Below, in pieces: positions 20,124-31,593 of a stretch of 64,000 nt of DNA (positions are counted from its first letter, which is position 1; each line of letters begins with the position of its first letter). The position numbers and the translations under genes are program-made. The stretch spans positions 188,195,247 to 188,259,246 of the forward strand of contig NC_081183.1 of assembly GCF_029867415.1 (NCBI RefSeq), read 5' to 3'. The DNA comes from Vicia villosa. Taxonomy: Eukaryota > Streptophyta > Magnoliopsida > Fabales > Fabaceae. A model generated the notes under the pieces. That model worked only from the letters and a program-made list of their open reading frames with translations, was not told the origin of the DNA and ran no database searches.

Positions 20124-23100
20124 TTGAGACAAGAGGAGAAATCTATTCAGCCGCATCAGGAAGCCATAGAAATCATCAACCTCGGTTCAGAAGAAGCAAA
20201 GAGAGAAGTCAAGATAGGGGCCGCTTTGCAAAGTGATGTAAAGAGAAGGTTGATTGAGTTGCTTCGAGAGTATGTTGATATCTTCGCCTGGTCATATGAA
20301 GACATGCCTGGTTTAGACACAGACATAGTTATGCACAGGTTACCGCTCAAACCAGAATGTCCGCCTGTAAAGCAAAAACCACGAAGAACTCGACCTGATA
20401 TGGCTTTGAAAATCAAGGAGGAAGTCGAAAAACAGTTGAAGGCGGGTTTCTTATCCGTGTGTGAGTATCCTCCTTGGATTGCAAACATAGTACCTGTTCC
20501 TAAGAAGGACGGAAAGGTACGCATGTGTGTTGACTACCGAGATTTGAATAGGGCAAGTCCAAAGGATGATTTTCCTCTGCCTCATATTGATGTGTTAGTC
20601 GACAACACTGCTCAGTATTCGGTATTCTCCTTCATGGATGGTTTTTCTGGCTATAATCAAATAAAAATGGCTCCTGAAGATATGACCAAGACTACCTTTA
20701 CTACCCCGTGGGGTACGTACTGTTATAAGGTGATGCCTTTTGGTCTTAAGAATGCTGGTGCGACATATCAACGAGCAATGGTGACTCTCTTCCATGACAT
20801 GATCCATAAAGAGATTGAGGTGTACGTCGACGATATGATTGCAAAATCCCAAACTGAGGAGGAACACTTGATATATCTGGAGAAACTGTTTGCTCGGTTG
20901 CGTAAATTCAAGTTGAGGCTTAATCCAAACAAGTGCACTTTTGGAGTGCGATCTGGTAAATTACTTGGTTTCATTGTGAGCCAACGAGGGATTGAGGTCG
21001 ACCCTGATAAAGTGAGGGCAATACAGAATATGCCAGCACCAAAGAATGAAAAAGAAGTTCGAGGGTTCCTTGGGAGATTGAATTACATAGCCAGGTTCAT
21101 TTCTCACCTCACGGATACTTGTGAACCCATCTTTAAGCTGCTGCGCAAGAACCAAGATATCCGATGGGATGATCATTGTCAGGAAGCCTTTGAAAAGATT
21201 AAACAGTACCTTCAAGAGCCACCAATCCTTATGCCTCCGGTTCCTGGGAGGCCGCTTCTTATGTACTTAACTGTGCTTGAAGGATCTATGGGGTGCGTGC
21301 TGGGCCAACATGACGAGTCTGGTCGAAAAGAGTGCGCCATCTATTACCTGAGCAAAAAGTTTACCGATTGTGAATCCCGCTACTCACTACTCGAGAAAAC
21401 TTGCTGTGCTTTGGTATGGGCTGCTCGCCGACTGAGGCAGTATATGTTGACTCACACCACTCTATTGATCTCGAAAATGGACCCGATAAAGTACATCTTT
21501 GAAAAACCGGCTCTTACCGGAAGATTAGCCCGATGGCAAATGCTTTTATCAGAATACGACATCCAGTATGTCACACAGAAGGCCATCAAAGGAAGTGTCC
21601 TTGCAGATCATCTTGCTCATCAGCCATTAGAAGAGTATCAATCAATGAAGTTTGACTTTCCTGATGAAGATATCATGAAACTAGATGATAATGAAGGACC
21701 CGAACCAGGGGAGCGATGGACTCTCACGTTCGGTGGTGCATCAAATGCTATGGGCCATGGTATCGGGGCAGTTTTGACTTCTCCTCGTCAAACTCACATC
21801 CCTTTCACAGCTAGAATATGCTTTGATTGCACGAACAATGTCGCGGAATACGAAGCTTGCATAATGGGTCTCGAAGCAGCCATTGATATGAGAATCAAGA
21901 TCCTTGAGGTTTATGGGGATTCTGCCTTGGTTATACATCAAGTGAGAGGTGATTGGGAGACACGACACCCTAATTTAGTTCCTTATAAGGACTATATCTT
22001 GGAGTTGCTTCCCGCTTTCGAGGAAATCACTTTCAATCACATTCCCCGAGAGGAGAATCAATTGGCAGATGCCTTGGCTACTTTGGCAGCTATGTTCAGA
22101 GTTAGCTCCCCTAAAGAAGTGCCGGACATAAGGATCCTCCGTTACAAAGAACCCGCACATGTATTCCCTGCCCACTGCCTCACTACCGAAGATGTGTATG
22201 ATGAAAAGCCATGGTATTACGACATCAAGAGGTATGTTGAGAAGCAAGAGTATCCCGAAGATGCTACGATTGGTGATAAGCGAACGCTTCGAAGGTTAGC
22301 ATCCAAATTCTTCTTGTCAGGAGACGTCCTGTACAAAAGAAACTATGATTCAGTTTTGCTCAGATGCGTGGATAGACACGAAGCAGAATTGATCATGCGG
22401 GAAATTCATGAAGGATCTTTTGGAACTCATTCCAGTGGACATTCTATGGCCAAAAAGATCTTGCGAGCAGGATATTATTGGATGACGATTGAAAGTGATT
22501 GCTATGTGTACGTGAAGAAATGTCACAAATGTCAAGTGTATGCTGACAGAATTCATGTTCCTCCAACTCCTCTGAATGTTCTGACGTCGCCTTGGCCTTT
22601 TGCTATGTGGGGCATAGACATGATTGGACGGATTGAGCCACAAGCTTCGAATGGGCACAGATTTATTCTTGTTGCTATCGACTACTTCACCAAATGGGTT
22701 GAAGCTGCTTCTTACAAGAACGTAACCAAGCAAGTCGTTACTCGCTTCATCAAGAAAGAGATCATATGCCGATATGGGGTTCCAAACAAGATCATCACTG
22801 ACAATGGGTCCAATCTTAATAACAAGATGATGGCAGAGTTGTGTGAAGAGTTCAAGATTGAACACCACAATTCATCACCCTATCGGCCAAAGATGAACGG
22901 CGCAGTCGAAGCTGCTAACAAGAATATAAAGAAGATTGTCCAGAAGATGGTTAGAACGTATAAAGATTGGCATGAGATGTTGCCATTTTCTTTGCATGGC
23001 TATAGAACTTCGGTTCGTACTTCAACTGGGGCAACTCCCTTCTCTCTTGTCTACGGTATGGAGGCCGTACTACCTGTCGAAGTGGAAATTCCTTCGTTGA

Positions 23101-23459
23101 GAGTCTTGATGGACGCCAAACTCGATGAAACAGAATGGGTTCAAACGAGGCTTGATCATCTCAATTTAATTGAGGAAAAACGCTTATCTGCTATCTGCCA
23201 TGGCCAGTTGTATCAAAAGAGGATCAAGAAGGCATATGACAAGAAGATTCGGCCTCGAGAATTCCACGCAGGTGACCTAGTCGTAAGGAAGATCTTGCCA
23301 ATTCACACTGATCCAAGGGGCAAATGGACTCCCAACTATGAGGGCCCATACATTGTGAAGAAAGCATTTTCAGGCGGTGCTTTAATCCTGACAAAGATGG
23401 ATGGGGAAGACGTTCCACTTCCAGTCAATTCAGACTCAGTCAAAAAATACTACGCATAA
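20124..23459 (+). CDS. Ogre RT / RNase H / archaeal-type RNase H / integrase
   Basis: The 1,111-residue frame is open back to the predicted acceptor at 19993, so 20124 is only its first Met. Reverse transcriptase has YRDLN near residue 140 and catalytic YVDD at 234-237. A first RNase H spans about 370-470. A second, archaeal-type RNase H begins near 530 and keeps NNVAEYEA, YGDSA and QLADALA, but the first acidic residue is Gly537 (GGT at 21732). Integrase has an H-H-C-C zinc region near 765-815, a D832/D893/E929 triad with 35 residues between the last two, and a C-terminal GPY module near 1076. Length and order fit the Tat lineage. There is no stop or frameshift. Confidence 0.95.
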   Translation: MRQEEKSIQPHQEAIEIINLGSEEAKREVKIGAALQSDVKRRLIELLREYVDIFAWSYEDMPGLDTDIVMHRLPLKPECPPVKQKPRRTRPDMALKIKEEVEKQLKAGFLSVCEYPPWIANIVPVPKKDGKVRMCVDYRDLNRASPKDDFPLPHIDVLVDNTAQYSVFSFMDGFSGYNQIKMAPEDMTKTTFTTPWGTYCYKVMPFGLKNAGATYQRAMVTLFHDMIHKEIEVYVDDMIAKSQTEEEHLIYLEKLFARLRKFKLRLNPNKCTFGVRSGKLLGFIVSQRGIEVDPDKVRAIQNMPAPKNEKEVRGFLGRLNYIARFISHLTDTCEPIFKLLRKNQDIRWDDHCQEAFEKIKQYLQEPPILMPPVPGRPLLMYLTVLEGSMGCVLGQHDESGRKECAIYYLSKKFTDCESRYSLLEKTCCALVWAARRLRQYMLTHTTLLISKMDPIKYIFEKPALTGRLARWQMLLSEYDIQYVTQKAIKGSVLADHLAHQPLEEYQSMKFDFPDEDIMKLDDNEGPEPGERWTLTFGGASNAMGHGIGAVLTSPRQTHIPFTARICFDCTNNVAEYEACIMGLEAAIDMRIKILEVYGDSALVIHQVRGDWETRHPNLVPYKDYILELLPAFEEITFNHIPREENQLADALATLAAMFRVSSPKEVPDIRILRYKEPAHVFPAHCLTTEDVYDEKPWYYDIKRYVEKQEYPEDATIGDKRTLRRLASKFFLSGDVLYKRNYDSVLLRCVDRHEAELIMREIHEGSFGTHSSGHSMAKKILRAGYYWMTIESDCYVYVKKCHKCQVYADRIHVPPTPLNVLTSPWPFAMWGIDMIGRIEPQASNGHRFILVAIDYFTKWVEAASYKNVTKQVVTRFIKKEIICRYGVPNKIITDNGSNLNNKMMAELCEEFKIEHHNSSPYRPKMNGAVEAANKNIKKIVQKMVRTYKDWHEMLPFSLHGYRTSVRTSTGATPFSLVYGMEAVLPVEVEIPSLRVLMDAKLDETEWVQTRLDHLNLIEEKRLSAICHGQLYQKRIKKAYDKKIRPREFHAGDLVVRKILPIHTDPRGKWTPNYEGPYIVKKAFSGGALILTKMDGEDVPLPVNSDSVKKYYA

Positions 23460-24734
23460 AAGACCCGCTAGGGCGACGTACCTAGGCAAAAATAAGGGCA
23501 TCCCGGCAAACCAAAAGGGTTTGGGCAAAAATTAGGGATAAAACAAAAAAAATAATAACCCGCTAAGTTGAAAACCCGAAAGGGCGGCTTAGGCAAAAAA
23601 GGGGCATCCCGCTGGATTGAAAACCCGAAAGGGCGATCCAGGCAAAAGTTAGGGATCAAAAGCGAGAGGCTGCAGTCTGAATATCCTTCACAAAAACCAC
23701 TATACGCCCTTGGCAAAACGGACGGATCAATCCAACCACTACCCTTCTGAAGCAAAGCATTGAGAGGATCGAGGATATGGGAACTGTAGCAATATCAGTT
23801 TTAGTGGAAATCCGAGCATTTCTCTTTGCCATTTTGCTCTTTGCATTTGTATTTTCTTTTTCGCAACTACCTCATTTAGGAGTTGCTTCCTTGTACAGAA
23901 GCCTGTTCACAGGCATTCCATCAATAAAATGATCTTTTGATGCAAAAGCTTTCTTTCTTTCTTTTCATTTTACGCATGCGAGGTGTGATTTAATTCGTTA
24001 TTAAACGTTGCATTGAGAACACGGGGGCAATAATCACAAAATCAAAACGAAACATGATGTTACGTAAACATAAAAGTGCTCGAAGGGGCACCATTTGCAT
24101 CCAAACGTTGTTTTCTGTGCAGGTTGCAGGTTCTAGCCATCATCTTGACTCATGATGTGTCACAAAAGTCACCATCATCCCACGTGAAAGTTCCAGAGTA
24201 TAATTCATCAGTACTGGTAAATATGGGGCACCTGAAAAGGTCCATATCCCTCTTCCATATGACAGACGAAAAGCGGTCTCTCGAAACTCGTGATTCCCCA
24301 AGCAGTTTAGGATGTAAGGAAAGTCGAGCAAAGTCATTTCATCCCCAGCAGGGCTATTCTCCAACCCTCAACGCAGTTACCAATAATCTTTGGTACTGTA
24401 GGGTTCCAATATCAATTCACGATGATGGTTCAAGATCACAAGGCGACGGACCCCAATGATCCTACTCTCCGGTTCCACCAAAGGCCTTTATTTGGCACTC
24501 TTTGCATATAGAGTCCATCGCATATAGCATTTGCATCCTTAAAAGCGTAACATATCCGTCAAAAGCGGAACATTACGCCATAGAAAAAGTCAAACATGCA
24601 TACAAAGCATAAGCCAGATAATACAAATCATCCTTCAATCAGAACAATGACCCATCCCCTCAAAGTTGTTACCTGTACAAACTTTGCCTGATATCTGCTA
24701 TCACACTACGAACACTTTTAAGCCACGGTGCCGA
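23460..24734 (+). other. 3' untranslated region of element C, unique part
   Basis: Starts with two or three short copies of a segment with AAAACCCG...AGGGCG arms. One block (about 23600-23660, GCATCCCGCTG through CAGGCAAAAGTTAGGGAT) is shared with element B at about 56070-56130. No coding sequence is evident. Confidence 0.6.
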
Positions 24735-25400
24735 TACGAGGTATCCTCAGTTTCTGATGAGCGTCTGACACAACGTCTTCTTTTGTCCCCTGATGTCGAG
24801 TCGATGTTGAGTCATAAGATCGCCACGAGATCTTATTCTTTCCAAAGTGTAGAAAATCGCACGAGATCTTCTTTCGATGTTGAGTCGTAGATCGCCACGA
24901 GATCTTATTCCTTTCCAAAGTGTGGAAAATCACACGAGATTTCCTTTCGATGTCGAGTCATAAGATCGCCACGAGATCTTATTCCTTCCCAAAGTGTGGA
25001 AAATCGCACGAGATTTTCATTCGACGTTGAGTCATAAGGTCGCCACGAGATCTTATCCCCTTTTCTTCTGTTGACAAGCTGATCGCCACGAGATCTACTT
25101 TCGATGTTGAGTCATAGATCGCCACGAGATCTTATTCCTTCCCAAAGTGTGGAAAATCACACGAGATTTCCTTTCGATGTCGAGTCATAAGATCGCCACG
25201 AGATCTTATTCCTTCCCAAAGTGTGGAAAATCGCACGAGATTTTCATTAGACGTTGAGTCATAAGGTCGCCACGAGATCTTATCCCCTTTTCTTCTGTTG
25301 ACAAGTTGATCGCCACGAGATCTTCTTTCGATGTTGAGTCTTAAGATCGCCACGAGATCTTATCCCTCTCAGTCCTGATGTTGAGTCGTAAATCGCATGA
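24735..25400 (+). repeat. Tandem hairpin array in the 3' region of element C
   Basis: About 18 half-units of 35-40 bp alternate between a GCCACGA core (arms such as ATAAGATC/GATCTTAT) and a GCACGA core (arms such as GAAAATC/GATTTTC). They are joined by GATGTTGAGTC-like linkers. The pair makes a full unit of roughly 75 bp. Some arms pair through G-U on the plus strand (ATAAGGTC with GATCTTAT). Hypervariable tandem arrays in this region are known for Tat elements. Confidence 0.85.
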
Positions 25401-25693
25401 GGTCTTTTCCTTTCGATCATTGTTTCATACAACCGCTCTCTTTGGAAACCCCGTGTCGGCACCGTTACCATGTTACAAGCTATCACCCTTTGTACAATTA
25501 CTCACTGCAAATATTTCCATCAGAAAAACAAAAATTCTCTTTCCCCAGCAGATATCAAAGCAAAAACAAAAATAAGGATAACACTTACACCATCCTCTCT
25601 TCAGGACAAATTTCTGGTACTTTGATATTTAATCCTCTTCTACCTCGAATGTTCGAAAGGCTAGCGCCAATCTCACCTTCAGGTTTAAGATGA

Positions 25694-25708
25694 TTAAATA
25701 GGGGCAGC
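25694..25708 (+). other. Polypurine tract of element C
   Basis: TTAAATAGGGGCAGC directly precedes the 3' LTR. Element B has AGGGGCAGC in the same place, after a very similar upstream sequence (CAGGTTTAAGAT). Confidence 0.75.
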
Positions 25709-28700
25709 TGTCATACCCCAAATTTGTCCTACCCTTTAATTTCTAACTGGCTTAGGCTTCGCGTTCATGTACATACATCACTTAGGGCATAATCCATACC
25801 CATGCATTCATATCATAGGTGCTATTCAAGGGCTAGCAAGAAAAAGCTCCGTTGCAAAGAAGTTTGATCAGAGAATGAGAAGACTGAGGTATAATCATGT
25901 GGTTCTATGTTTATGGAAGCTCCTGGATTGGGGTGTCTCTGCTTCAAATCAGGGCATTGATTAGAGGGTATAAGCTTGCAAATCACCTGGTCCTTTAAAT
26001 CAGGGTTTCTTTGACCAAAGTCAACCAGTTGACTTTCTGGTCGACATTTAATCAGAAGTGGCTTCTATGTGTGGAAAACTTCTCATACTGACTGTGTGGA
26101 TGTGTTTGTTTGACTGGATGTGGGTGGAAGAGATTTAATCGGGAATTTCATCAATAGTCGGAAAAATCGGAATAGTTGACTTTCGGGTCAAAATCAGGAG
26201 AATTATTCAGATATCGACTTTTGGCGAAAGAATCGGTCAAAGAAGAGTCAAAGAAGTGAATAAAATCAAAAATATTCAAAACTGCCATTTTTGGAAAATA
26301 GTTGAAATTGGAAATTTCTAAAAATAGTAAGTTCTACACTTAGAAAAAATCTTGAGGTTTTTGGAATGAATGAACAGTCAGCTTTGCAGCCTGATTACAT
26401 GTGGATTCAGGTACTATTTTAAGAAATGGTCAACATCAATATTATCCCTCTCATGGAGAAGGACAAGATTGTAGTTGAGTGTTTTTTCATTAGAGCCATG
26501 GATTAAGAGTTATAGAGAGGGAAAGTATGGAAGATAACACTGAAGGCAAGACAAGCTGGGCAGATTCCAAGGCACGCCCACAAGCTTTTTGTCAAACAGG
26601 TGGCGTGCCAAATCTCAAGCTAGCTTCAGAGGTGTATGAACGCGCTAAGAATGCAAACTCGATATTCATCTCTTCTCCTCCATGCCCTCTATACATGGAA
26701 ACAAGAACCAAGTCAATTGAGTAGGTATTGAATCAATTGTGAAGCTCCAAAGTCATGCCCCTACCAAGTCATGCTCTGCCAAAGATCTGGGCCAGTATGT
26801 AAGGCACAACGTAAGCATATGATCAAGCACATGGCGTGCCATTTTCAAATCCATTTTTCTTTCTCCACAAGTCCCCATATTGAACAAGTTTGGTCCTAAA
26901 CTAGCCTTTGCCATGCCCTCTTTCCATTGGTCCAGGATTTACAATAATTGAGAAAGTAGTGATCGAGATATGGAGTCCCTAAATCATGTTCTGACTAAGG
27001 CCCACTTTGCCAATGTCCGAGGCCTAAGGCAGGTCACGCGTGCAGCCCTTTAGTCAAGATGGAACGGCAAGTTCAGGATCGTTTTCTACCTTTACCAAAC
27101 CTCAATTCAAGATCCTTTGAACATCAAACATCCTACACTCTGTGTCATCTTTAATTAAAGGCCAAGTTTGTGCCATTTAGTGAACTATAGTGAGACTTAG
27201 AGGTTGATGAAGTTGGTATCATGAATGATGCATGTGAAGCTAGCATGTTGTGAAGCTGCAGTATGCACCAAGCTCCATTTCCATCCAAGCACACATTCCT
27301 TGTTCACTAAGTGTAGGAAAAAGCTACACTATAGTCCCACTCCAAAAAAATATCACCATAACACTTGTATCTCACTCTATATAAAGCCACCACATCACAC
27401 AATACATACACGGATTCACTCTCAAAATACTCAACTCTCCCATTCTCACATCACTCTCTTCTCTCTACTTCACTCCCTCTCATTCCATCACCACCGGCCA
27501 CCCTAACCTCCCCCCTCAACCAACTCCGGCCACCCTAATCTCCCCTCTCAACCAACTCCGGCCACCCTAACCAACTCCCCTAACTACTTCCGGCCACCAC
27601 TTCTCAAACTCAAACTTCAGCATCAATCACGTTCATCTATTGCCATCATGATGCCATACTGAATAAGGTCTTCACCTTCATCGCGAGCTCAAAGCGTTCA
27701 GCCGGCTAAGCTCATTTCACGGTGGCTAGAGAAGCTGTTTAGTGCGCGCTCATGGTTATCACCAGAGACTAGGATTTGTGTAGCTTCCTCTCCATACTGA
27801 ATCAAGGAACGCTCAGGTATACGTCTGAACTCTTTAAATCTTGCATTCGAACGCTTCAAAACCATCCGCATCTTGTTCAATATATTGTGGTGTATGTTAG
27901 ACCTTGGTGCTGTGAATGAGATTAGTTTTGCGTGTTACGTTTGACGCTTGAATGTCTGATTCGCGTATTTGAGTTCAGTGAAACATAAGGTTCATCCTGA
28001 TATCATTAGCATAAGTTTTGATGAACATACTAGATGTTAGGGTTTTTGATGTACACTCAGTTCTGAGATTTAAACAAGAATCGGTAAAAACTAATGCCAG
28101 ATCCACGATCGGCGCGAAAATCCGAGGCGGATGATGTTATTTTTTTTGATTTCTGGAATTTTGTTCGTGTCTCCGCCGTTGGTGTGGCCGGAGAAGACGA
28201 CCGGAGCGTCGCTCCGGCGTCTGCTTCTGTTTCCTGGCACTTCCTTCCGAATGTATACGTGGCAAGTTATTACTAGTCCATTTCCCATTCTATATGCTGT
28301 CTTGCCCTATTCATATGATTGAACGATGCGTTGCTATATTCTGATTGGCTCAGGCAGTTTTTTGTCTTCTAGTCACTTAACCATAGTGTGACCTATTGAT
28401 GCATAGTCTTCAGCATGTGTGCCACATTAATATCCATAATGAGACCATGTGATAAATAAGTAGTATGCTGTGAGTAGTATGTTGGATGAAATGAAAGGAA
28501 GTATAGTTCATGGACTATGGATACGATGGGCCTGGAATGTTATCACAATTACACCCCTCAATTACTACTGCATGCGCGTCTTACCAGATCTGGGCCACGA
28601 TATGCGCTGCCTTTTTTTACACCTCCTAAATTCGAGCCCAAATTGCCTGCTGTTTAAGAATTCAGTTCAAACTCTTTTACTAATTCACCCCTCTATCTGG

Positions 28701-29858
28701 CAGATTCTATAGAAGCAATAAAAAGTTTGCTTTCTTTTATTTTTGTTTGTTAAATCTCCTCTTCTCTAATTTTTATCAAATAAAAGTAACCAAAAAACGT
28801 TTTTCTAACCAATTAGACTTTTTTTAGAGTATTATATTTTAATTGAATTTTAATTGTTTTTTAATTTTGATTGGCAAATACTTGATAAATACTTAGCTTC
28901 TGTAAGTTTTAATTCTTGAAAATAGTTCCAATATGAATAAAAATGCAATTTTCTTGTGAGTAATTTTCATGAATAGTTTAGACTCTAATCATTTTCTTTT
29001 TGTGAATATTTTCTTATAATGTGAAATACCAAATAACTTCTTCTTCATTTCTATTAGAAGTAATCAACAATTAGGCTTAGAAATTAGGCTAGTCTCCCCC
29101 ATTTTCATTCTTTTTCTTTTATAACCATAAAACATCTAATAAAAATACTTGAATAAATTCCCCATAAAAAATACAAAGAAAATACTTAAAACACTAATAA
29201 TCAAAGTGAAAATCATTAAAAAGGGAATGGAAGCTTGAACACCCCTTGCTTTAGGGAATGTTCGAGTGCTTGGATCTCCCTTGCTTTAGGGTTCCATTCG
29301 AGCGTAAGTTCCCACCTCTAAAAAACACAAACCATAGAGTAACTCGAGTTTCCCTTGCTTTAGGGATTACCTCGAAACACTCAAACTCTCTCTCTCTCTC
29401 CTTTCTTAAGGGCATTGTTATCTCCGCTCTATTGCATCCTAGGTCGATCCCTTATGCAAGAGCGCGAGCGTTAATGCCGCCCAACTAAAAAACACAAAAA
29501 CAAACAGAAAATCTTTAGCCGAGCTACGATAACTCTGATTCCTGAAAAGGATACGTAGGCAGCGGGGTAGGGCCCGTGCGAGTACAACTTTTATTTTCCC
29601 TACATTTTGCATTCATTTTGCATTTAGACATAGACATAGTATACACCCTTTTAGATAGAGACAGACATAGGTGGATACCATCGAATACGATGGGCGTGAG
29701 GGGTGCTAATACCTTCCCCTTGCGTAACCGACTCCCGTACCTTGATTCTCTGGTCGCAAGACCTTGTTCCTTCCTTTGTTAGGTCTTCTGATATTCCTTT
29801 CCCTTATGGGATAAATATATTGGTGGCGACTCTGTTCATTTTTCGCGAGCGTGCGACA
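25709..29858 (+). repeat. 3' LTR of Ogre element C (4,150 bp)
   Basis: Same length as the 5' copy at a constant offset of 16,495 bp. The three substitutions I can see all lie in the last tenth of the LTR. It is preceded by the purine tract at 25694-25708 and followed by GTTAA, then by element E sequence. Confidence 0.95.
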
Positions 29859-29863
29859 GTTAA

Positions 29864-31146
29864 CAAACAAGGGATAATTTCTAAGGCTAATTGAAACAAA
29901 AACTTGCCCAAACCTAAGGGAGTGATCAACTCACAAATGTTCAAACACAAAATTTCAATCAAACTTCTTCATAATCCCAAATTTATCAAACCAATCACAT
30001 ACTTATTAACACAACATTATTCCACACTCTTTTGTTTTTCTTTTTCAAAACTTTTCTCTTTTTTCTTTCTTTTTCTTTTCACTTCTTTTTCACATTTTTC
30101 TTTTCTCTTTTATTTTCCCAACCTCATAATCAATCAACCAAAAAGCAAGTAAACATTCTCTCCCCAACTTGAATTCAACAATATTATCAAAGTGTGAATA
30201 CTCCCTACTTTCTAAGGCAAGGCAAAAATTCAAACCAAAAATTATGGTTGAGGGTTCAAGAAAACAAATAATCAATGTCCATACAAAAAGTGAGAACCAA
30301 ACACTCATAGACAAGCATTTAGCAAAAAAAAACATGGACATTGACAAAAAGGCTCAAAAGGGATACTAATGATCACACACTCACAAGGTGAATTGATTAT
30401 TTGACCAAGGTAGTTGTGCTCAAAATGGAACAAAAATGCCTTGATCACTTTCGTGCATTTAAATAGTCAACACAAACAAAAGATTAAGCATAATAAAATC
30501 CAGTTAGAACAAGATTTGTGGTCTCCATCATATGTGAACAATGGAAAGCTACCTCACAAAAAGGTGGGAACTAAAGTGATTCACAAACGAACAAGTATAC
30601 AAAAGAATGAATGACATAAAAGTTGTAAAAAGCCTAAGTATCATGAATATGCTAAAGTCTAGAAAGCGATAAACACATACCTTGAGCGTGTACAAAACTT
30701 TAACAAAATCATTACTATACACTCGCAAGTCGAAACGATCAAACTTGGAAAATCACCTCAAATTCCTCGAGCTACTCAAAACAAGCTCAAAGGAAAACAC
30801 ACAACTATTAATATACACAAACTAAAAACCCAGATGAAATTGTCTAAACAAATTTAAAAGTGAATATTTGAAATTTAAGAACTGGTCCGATCTAAATTTG
30901 TTTAGACACTTGCATCGCACTACCTAAACTAAACAAAAACTAAAAAGAATAAACATGCTTGTTTTACGTCGTAAGCTCGACGCCTATTATTTAAGAACGT
31001 TTCTCCAAGTTACTTCCGCCCGGTTATTCCTAATCACACACAAGCAAACATGAAAGGAAACAAACAATAATATACCAAATTCATAAGTATGAGTATAAAT
31101 ATAAACAAGTACAAATATTATTGTTAAGTATAAGTTTTGTATATAT
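29864..31146 (-). other. Internal region of element E, right piece
   Basis: Continues the internal sequence from the other side of element C. It aligns with D from about 33297 onward, including a pyrimidine-rich stretch (30010-30120) and the conserved block ACGTCGTAAGCTCGACGCC near 30966. Nothing codes here. Confidence 0.65.
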
Positions 31147-31488
31147 CTTATTCAATGCTCTATCTAAACATGACAAAATGGAAACCAAATTGATGATTTT
31201 TATAATCCTTATTTTGATCCTTATTCTTTGATGAATTGATTTCGTAGCTCAAAATCGCGCGTTTCAAGCCGTGTCTTCGACACTTTATTGCTCATGCTCC
31301 AAATACGCCTCAATACCTATAAAATGAATAGAAAACTATCAAATGCTACATAAAAGAATCAAAACACGAGTATAAACAAACTAAACGTATTTACACAAAA
31401 GTTGGGTTTATTCAACCGAAATTAACAACAAAGAGTCGATAAGTGCACTAAAAGTATATGCAAAAATAGCTACAATTTGCACTTATCA
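31147..31488 (-). repeat. 5' LTR remnant of element E
   Basis: Aligns with 8450-8787 over its whole length and ends with intact GCACTTATCA on the plus strand (TGATAAGTGC on the minus strand). The part that should carry TATA, R and U5 is missing, which indicates a deletion at about 31147. Confidence 0.65.
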
Positions 31489-31593
31489 CAATCTCAGTTT
31501 ACAACTTATCACCTAATCACTATCCTATGCAATTTCTACCTAGGAACCTTCTAGATGTGAAAACCCCCTCTCACTTCCCACAATCACCACAGT
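31489..31593. other. Host sequence between E and D, with one target duplication of D
   Basis: Short piece with the look of a copia LTR or leader, continuing at 35984-36190 on the far side of D. The last five bases (31589-31593) are ACAGT, repeated at 35984-35988. Confidence 0.45.

Larger units (their letters stand above)
9214..29858 (+). mobile_element. Element C: complete Ogre-type Ty3/gypsy retrotransposon
   Basis: Two 4,150-bp LTRs (9214-13363 and 25709-29858) start TGTCATACCCC and end GCGACA. They are flanked by the 5-bp target duplication GTTAA (9209-9213 and 29859-29863). The tRNA-Arg primer site starts two bases inside, and the purine tract GGGGCAGC abuts the 3' LTR. Internal order: ORF1, gag-protease, predicted intron, RT/RNase H/archaeal-type RNase H/integrase, then a 3' region with a tandem array. 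Extra ORF1, a pro-RT intron and a second RNase H are the published hallmarks of Ogre in the Tat lineage. I found only three LTR differences by eye (12980/29475, 13165/29660, 13249/29744) and no indel, so the insertion is very recent. All long frames are open. Confidence 0.95.
8256..31488 (-). mobile_element. Element E: old non-coding LTR element of the D/E/F family, split by C and truncated by A
   Basis: The minus-strand order is: partial 5' LTR (31488-31147), internal non-coding sequence (about 31146-29864), insertion of element C (29858-9214), the rest of the internal region (9213-8788), polypurine tract, and 3' LTR (8787-8256), where element A interrupts it. The two LTR pieces align with each other over about 340 bp, including a shared segment AGCCGTGTCTTCGACAC, with many substitutions. 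Internal blocks match elements D and F. No primer site or LTR end is found near 31147, so a deletion has removed that part. No coding capacity is visible. Confidence 0.7.
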
